The notes under the pieces: model-generated
The model's database searches: none
What the model was told of the DNA's origin: nothing
What the model saw: only the letters and a program-made list of their open reading frames with translations
Made by a program: the position numbers and the translations under genes
In this document: positions 58,545 to 64,000 of the stretch, piece by piece
Position numbering within the stretch: position 1 is the stretch's first letter
How the letters are laid out: each line of letters opens with the position of its first letter
Source of the DNA: Gigaspora rosea
Taxonomy: Eukaryota; Glomeromycota; Glomeromycetes; Diversisporales; Gigasporaceae
Assembly (NCBI GenBank): GCA_003550325.1
Contig: QKWP01000510.1
Coordinates: 115,929 to 179,928, forward strand
DNA: 64,000 nucleotides
Reading direction: 5' to 3'

Positions 58545-59826
58545 TAATATTAAAATGATTTTGTTCCAAAGAGACCTGTGCCAGGTTTTCCGTAAGTTGA
58601 AAAGCTACTTCCTTATTAATTGTTTTCTTTTTGTAGACTTCTTGGTAAAATTCTTTAATGTAGTTGAGTGTTTGTACCTGGGACGTCCCATTTGTGTTAT
58701 TAGGATTTTTTACTTTTGAGCAGCTTGTTGTAGAGTGTTTTTTCTTATAGAGAGCAAAGAAGTATTTTGTTGACTTCTCTCATTCTTCTATCCACTTGGC
58801 ACTCAACCTGATATGCCACTTTTTTGAAAAAGATGCCAGTTCCTCTTGTAGCTTTAAGTTAAGGTCTTCGATAATTAGTTTAAGATCAGTTAAGACAGGG
58901 TTTTGGGCTATCTTATTGTTCAAATTACAAAGTCTGTTATGAAGCCTCTGGATGTTTTTTTCTGGAGGAGAACTGGGTTTATGGGCTCTTACTATAGATT
59001 GAATTGAGCATTTGCAGAAGTCCTAGTTGAAGATGTTTTGGGTCTCTTGAAGTTCTTTTATTATACCAATTTTCAGTTCTGGAATGTCCCAAAATTTTCT
59101 ATTGAACCTCTATTGAGCTCTGTTGGTGCGTGACGGCTTGAAGTTAAATTCCGATTCCACTAGTAAGTGGTCAGAATTCCCAAATTTTGTATCAGTATTT
59201 CTACAAAGATGACTGTGACTTGCTTCTATAAAAATATAATCAAGGCGTGTTGCCATTCTTTGACCATTGTGTGTGGATTGGTAAAATGTGAGAAATAGGC
59301 TCTCTTTTGCAAACAGAACTGTATCAGTATAATCAACTAAAAGATTTTGTACAAGGTCCCTTGAGCGATCGGGTTGTGCTGGTGCACTGCTTATTCTATC
59401 ATTTTTTGTGTCCAGATTTGTGTTTAAATCACCAGCAATGATACAGATTCTTCCCTCTGCTACGGGTGGAGTCCAATTTTCAAAGAAACGAACTCTGTCT
59501 TCGCCTCTGGGTGGAGCATAGATGTTTGTGATTTGAAATGGTTATTGTTTAATTTCTGCATTGACTGTGATGATGCGGCCATCTTGTGATTCTCTAACTG
59601 TAGTAAGCTCAATGTTTCTTCTACCTGCTAATATTGCAGATTTTGAGGACCAGATTGAGCTGAATCCCCATTGTTGTGCTAAAAAGTTTCTTGTTTTAGT
59701 GTCTTTGAGATTGGTTTCTTGAATTAAAATGATATCGAGCTTATAAGACTTTAAAAGTGTGAGTGTTCTCTGTGCTTTAGGTCTATTGTTTAGACCTTTT
59801 ATGTTAAGTGTAGCGATTTTAAACAT
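58545..59826 (-). pseudogene. LINE ORF2: apurinic-type endonuclease and start of RT, truncated
   Basis: ATG 59826 opens MFKIATLNIKGLN. Endonuclease/exonuclease/phosphatase signature residues are present: Asn in NIKGLN, Glu in ILIQETN, Asp/Asn in IAGDLNTN (~59425), DYIFIE (~59230) and the His of FGNSDHLLV (~59175). This enzyme nicks target DNA for target-primed reverse transcription. The frame continues through WIEE…STKYFFALYKKK into the region before the RT palm, then stops at about 58545, so the polymerase is missing. Stops at 59542, ~59115, ~59025 and ~58785 break it. The truncation is next to the MULE target duplication. Confidence 0.8.
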
Positions 59827-59984
59827 GAAAGAAGATAAGAGGGTTAGGCTACACTAAGAGGAAGTAGTCTTAGTGTTGGTTCTTTAGCCCCGGTACGCTC
59901 CGTGAGATGATCCCGTGGACTCTATGCTGTTGATCGAGATGTGTAAAATTCTTTCCTTCTTCTTCTTTTCTTTTTCCATTTTTA

Positions 59985-61618
59985 TTATTTGATTTCTTGT
60001 AGGAGACCACTGTAAATGGTATTTCCTGCAGTGTAGGTTGAGCTTGGTTCTTTTGAATCCATTAGGATTTCCATTTCTGAGGTAGTTAGAGTAGGTTTGT
60101 CCGATTCCTCAGCTGCTACTTTGATTTCCATTTTTTGTGGTACCAAACCTGTATTGTTTGGTATTGGAACATCAGTTGTCTCTGCTACTTCAGTTTGCAC
60201 TTCACCCTCTGTATTCGTTGAGGAGTCTTGAATGTAGGAGTTATTTGGGCTGAAGATAGGGCTTGGAGTGGAAGTTTTATGAGTGTCTGCTCCTCTTTTT
60301 TTTTTGGAGTTTGGCTTCTCTTAGTAAGCATCTTGTTTCTATCGAGGCTTTAAGTTCATTACATTCTTTTTTGATATGGCCCTCTTTTTCGCAGTAATAG
60401 CAGACCTTGGGAGCTTCCTTCCATTCGGTTGTTACTTTATGATCACCTACATGGGTGCATCTTGGGATTCTGGAGTGTAAGTCTGGATGCTCTGTATTTT
60501 CAAATGTCACCAACCATTGATCTGAACAGATCGTTGTTCCTTCGTATAAGAGGGGCTTTATTGTAGCGATCTGGCCAACATCTTGAAATGCTTCCAGAAT
60601 GAGTGCTATAGTATTTTCTAAATCCCAATTGGTGTATTCCTGAGTTTTACTGTGAGAAAAGAACGCTTGAGATTGATAGGAATATAACCAAAGAAAGTTT
60701 GCTTAAAGATAGTAATCCTTTCTGAGGCATAGAACTGTGCCTTTTCTTTGCTTTTGAAAACTAGCTCAAGAGAGACCCTTATTAAGTGAGGCTTGGCTAC
60801 TAATAAGTTTCCATTGAGTTTCAGTACAAGTGTTGCAATTATGTCGTTAGTGGATATATTGATTAAGCTCTGTATGTCAATGATCAAAGCATTGTTATTT
60901 TTAAAGAGAATTTTGTGTTTGGGCACTGTATTGGTGAAACTTGCTTTTCCTTCCTTGAGTTTAAGAAAGAAGTCTGTCCATTGTTTTTTTTAACTTCCCT
61001 GGCTAAAAGTGCAGATGCACTTGTAGATGTTTGGGCTGTACCCAAAGTAATTGGATCAATAATTTTTTTGTCTAGATGATCGTTATCTGCTTGATTCACG
61101 TGTTCGTTTTTGTTTATTTTGTCTGTTTGGTGCACGTGTTTTTCGGCCTGTTTGCTGTTTACCTGGGACACGTGAATTGTTGTGTCAGTCAGGATATCAC
61201 GTGGTTTGTTTTGATCTTTGCTCACGGTTCTTGCATCAGCATTTTCGTAGTTTTTTCTTCAGCTTTAAGTTTTTTTCTGTTTGAGCTGCCCAACTTGTAG
61301 TAGTATTTTTGTCCTTAAGTTGTTCTGAAGCCTTTGTATTCGAGAGCTAATAGTTGTTTAGTTCTACATTTACTGAACTTGAGTTTTCTTGTTCTTTTCG
61401 TTCTTTACAAAGTGGAAAATTTTTTCCTTGTTTTCTTTTTCAACTTTAGTTGAGAGCCTGATTTTTTTGTTTTTTTGTTGCTTACCCATGTCTAGTGCAA
61501 CAAATTTGCGTTTCCTAGGCCAAAGGGCCTTTGTCTTATGAGAGTTTTGAAAGAAAACTATAGGTTTGACTAGAAATTTTGTATTTGTTAATAAAAAAAA
61601 CTCTTTCCGCTGATCCAT
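59985..61618 (-). pseudogene. LINE ORF1 (gag-like, CCHC zinc knuckle), frameshifted
   Basis: Begins near ATG 61618 (MDQRKEFFLLTNTKF), with a basic nuclear-like stretch (WPRKRKFVALDMGKQQKNKK). A polar linker follows. A conserved nucleic-acid-binding core runs about 60530-61000 (WTDFFLKLKEGKASF in one frame, then LINISTNDIIATLVLKLNGN and VSLELVFKSKEKAQFYASER). Next is a C-Y-Y-C-x4-H-x4-C knuckle (60373-60414) and a C-terminal tail to TAG/TAA at 59985. Frameshifts lie in A-runs near 60990 and 60300 and at about 60635, so the protein must be pieced from three frames. ORF1 proteins coat LINE RNA. It precedes ORF2 (59826) by ~160 bp. Confidence 0.75.
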
Positions 61619-62033
61619 ATTTCCAAAAACGGTAGAAAAGAAAAACCTAGTCAAAAACAAAAAGTTCACTAGATAACGTGTCAAACACAAATAATAAAAA
61701 AGAAAGGTCTCTAAAAATAAGCAGTAGTTTAGTATTAGCACTTAGCACAAAAACTAGTGGATAAGAGGCTAGAAAAAAAAATTTCGTTTTTTAAAAAAAA
61801 ATTTTTGAAAAATTTTGGGGAATTGCTTGAGACCCTGTAACGCCGATCTGTTTTGATCAATTATTCTATGCGTCAGCAAACAAACAAATAGTTCAAAACA
61901 AGTAAACAAACAAGTCATGTGGGATTTTAGTCAAATTTTTAGTAAAAACAAATCGATTAATTAGATAAACAATCAACAACAAATAAACAAACACGTAATT
62001 GTAGAACAATCTAGGATTAGAAATATAAGTTCA
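61619..62033. other. Shared 5' region between two head-to-head LINEs
   Basis: The 5' leaders of a minus-strand LINE (left) and a plus-strand LINE (right) meet here. AAACAAACAA-type repeats occur at 61878-61995. No other gene. The precise boundary between the two elements is not visible. Confidence 0.5.
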
Positions 62034-63628
62034 ATGAATATCCAACTGGTTCCAGATTGGAAAATTAAGTTTCTAAAAGGAGGCTGTCATGCATTAAGAT
62101 GTGGTGTACATGAGTGTATGAAGTATTTAAACAAATCTTGTACGAGAACTCAAATTGTCGATATCGAAATAGCAAGGGCTATTCAGACAATCTCAGCTGA
62201 AGAATTATGTTTAATAAAACATCTTCTTGAAAATTATCGCCAAATAACAGAGAAGCAGTTAAAAGAGATTCAAGAAGAAAGTGAAAAAGAGAAGAGCGAA
62301 AGAGTGAAAACACAACGAAGAAAGAAGATTTTATTAAATGCAGAGTGTGGTACAGTCGACTATGGCATAGAAGAGATAGAAGAGAGTGTCTCAGAAAACA
62401 TAGAAGAACATTTAAAAAGGAAAAATTCATTAATTATAGAATGTAAAACAGTTAATCATGGAGTAGAAAAGATGGAAGATATCATTCCAGCAGTTAAGGA
62501 AAGTAGTAGAGGTAATCCAACAAAAGTAGTAATAGAAGAAAAGATGAACATAGACTGCCAAACAATTATCGAACAAAAGAAGAAACCAGAAGATATTATG
62601 TTAGTAAACAAGGAGAACAATAAATTGGATGTAACAAAATCTATAGTAAAGGAAAGAATGAACATAGATTACCAAGAAATGTCAACACAAGATGAAGAAG
62701 AAAATTTGAAAAGGAGTGCGAGAAATATCGAAGACGTAGAATTGTTACAACAACAAGTAGAAACAGAGCTTAATAGAGATGCCAAGGTGTGGAAGAGTAA
62801 GCCGAAAGGAAGTTACACTGTATGGGATATTCCATCTGATATCTCGCCACGAAAACTAAAGAAAGAATTAAGTTTTTTCAGATATATTTCAATTATTCAA
62901 TAGAAAGGAAGAACTTCAAGTAGTGCAGCACAGGTGCAAGTTATTTTTAAGAATATAAAAAGAAAACAAGATTGGGAAAACAAGTGGGCAGTTCCAATAG
63001 CAAATGGAAGGTTGTTGAGAATGTCTCCAGAGGTGTTTGACAAGGAAGTGCTTGTCAAGAGAAATCAGTATAAAACAAGAGTAACGAACATACCAAAGTA
63101 TGCAATTGATGCTTTATTACTAAGACAACTTAGTAGAGTGAAAGCAAAATCAGTTTATATTACAAACAATAGTAATGGTAATCAAAGAAAAGTAGCAGAG
63201 GTATATTTCGAGTCAGAGGAGGATTTAAGAAAAGCATGGATGTCTGAAGTGTATTATTATAACACTAAGCTTGAATAGTTAAAATTGAATAAGAGAAAAG
63301 AAATGGAGTTTGATAAAGACAAAGAGTATGTACAACAGGTAGTAAGAGATAAAGGAAAAGGAAAATATATAGAAGAGAACAGAAGTAATACATTCGGGGA
63401 AAGGAGAAATTTTTGGAAGAGACAAGCAAGCAGAAAGAAAGAGAAATATATAGAACCAAGAGAAAGAATACAGAAAAGAAGAGAAGATTTTCAGCCAAGC
63501 AAAGCTCGTTGTGCAATAAACAAATTTGTACCAACGAAGGGCACAGTGAAGAGTTAGTTAATGAAGAAATTCGTTTGAAGTTCAATGAGCTAGAAAGATT
63601 GATTAAGGGTCTAGTAAGGCCAAATTAA
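62034..63628 (+). pseudogene. LINE ORF1 with RRM-like RNA-binding region (second element)
   Basis: The frame from ATG 62034 (MNIQLVPDWKIKFLKGG) continues in phase to 63557 through two TAG stops (62901 and 63276). It then shifts by one base to a short end closing at TAA 63626. The N-terminal half is charged and helical. Residues ~260-410 (KGSYTVWDIPSDISPRKLKK … VTNIPKYAIDALLLRQLSR … KVAEVYFESEEDLRKA) form an RRM-like RNA-binding module. The tail is Lys/Arg-rich. Both stops can be read as TGG or CAG to TAG changes. It differs from the minus-strand ORF1 at 59985-61618, so this is another LINE family. Confidence 0.75.
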
Positions 63629-63639
63629 TCCTAATAGCC

Positions 63640-64000
63640 GCACCAGTTGAATTAAAGGAAAATAGTAGGCGAACAGAGCCTACTACACAAAATAGCGCAA
63701 ACAAGTCAACTATTATTGCGCAAAAACAAGAAGTTGTGATTAAAGTAGCATGCCACAATATTAATGGGATTAAAAATAATAGAGGCAAATTAGAAGCATT
63801 ACTAGGTTGAGCATGTGAAAAGGACATTGAAATATTAGGGATAGTAGAGACGAATGCAAATGAAAAGAATTTGAAGTATCTGTTGGAAGGAAAGAATTTT
63901 AAGGGTTTCTGGACAAGGGACGAGATTAAAAAAAGGAAAGGGTCAGGTGTCGGCATATTGGTTAGTAAAAGGTGGGAAAGGCATTTAGGAAAAGTCATAC
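63640..64000 (+). pseudogene. LINE ORF2 start: endonuclease domain, runs off the window
   Basis: The frame of VVIKVACHNINGIKNNRGKL (from 63733) matches the beginning of an AP-type endonuclease (Asn in HNINGIK, Glu in ILGIVETNA, then GSGVGILVSKRWERHLG). One stop, TGA at about 63808, fits TGG-to-TGA. No in-frame ATG is visible at the start. Reverse transcriptase would lie beyond 64000. Confidence 0.75.

Noticed and set aside
63603..63998. 131-codon minus-strand frame
   Set aside because: Antisense of the LINE endonuclease start on the plus strand, which shows clear conserved residues.

Overview
This window is AT-rich eukaryotic nuclear DNA, most likely fungal and probably from an arbuscular mycorrhizal fungus (Glomeromycotina, Rhizophagus-like). 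The evidence is short spliceosomal introns with GTAAGT-type donors, a Meu6-like PH-domain gene, vertebrate/fungal-type TTAGGG telomere-like tracts, and many decayed FAR1/MULE, hAT and endonuclease-type LINE elements. The assignment is an inference from gene and repeat style, since no rRNA or marker gene is present. A 515-base run of N at 26006-26520 is an assembly gap.

Layout. From 1 to 29 kb there is almost no host coding sequence: the only hint is a possible 3' gene end at 1-302. The rest is a mosaic of palindromic and foldback elements, MITEs with recognisable target-site duplications (TA, TTA/TAA and 8-bp), AT minisatellites and two copies of a long tRNA-headed SINE-like retroposon (16.2-18.2 kb and 23.5-24.2 kb). 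From 29.2 to 34.2 kb lies a decayed five-exon hAT transposase whose second intron has been swollen by nested MITEs. From 36.9 to 41.4 kb is a MULE bounded by a 9-bp duplication. Its single reading frame encodes FAR1-type DNA-binding region, MULE transposase, SWIM zinc finger and a C-terminal OTU cysteine protease domain, and is broken by three stops. A non-autonomous hAT sits in its right terminal repeat.

From 42.0 to 50.0 kb is the host gene island: a four-exon 829-residue PH-domain protein (minus strand), two orphan exon-like open frames facing each other at 45.1-45.6 kb, and a multi-exon coiled-coil protein (minus strand). From 52.4 to 54.0 kb is a satellite of about 320-bp units, one unit carrying a Harbinger-type MITE. 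From 54.6 to 58.5 kb is a second complete MULE (9-bp duplication ATAATATAA) with a decayed FAR1/MULE/SWIM/CCHC protein and a TTAGGG tract beside its right end. From 58.5 to 64.0 kb two LINE-type retroelements stand head to head: a truncated minus-strand copy (CCHC ORF1 plus endonuclease ORF2) and a plus-strand copy (ORF1 plus start of ORF2) running off the window.

How it fits together. Host function is confined to the 42-50 kb island. Everything else is transposon layering that can be ordered in time from empty sites present in the same window. Most inferred nonsense codons in the dead elements are explained by C-to-T or G-to-A transitions, as expected from cytosine deamination of silenced repeats.
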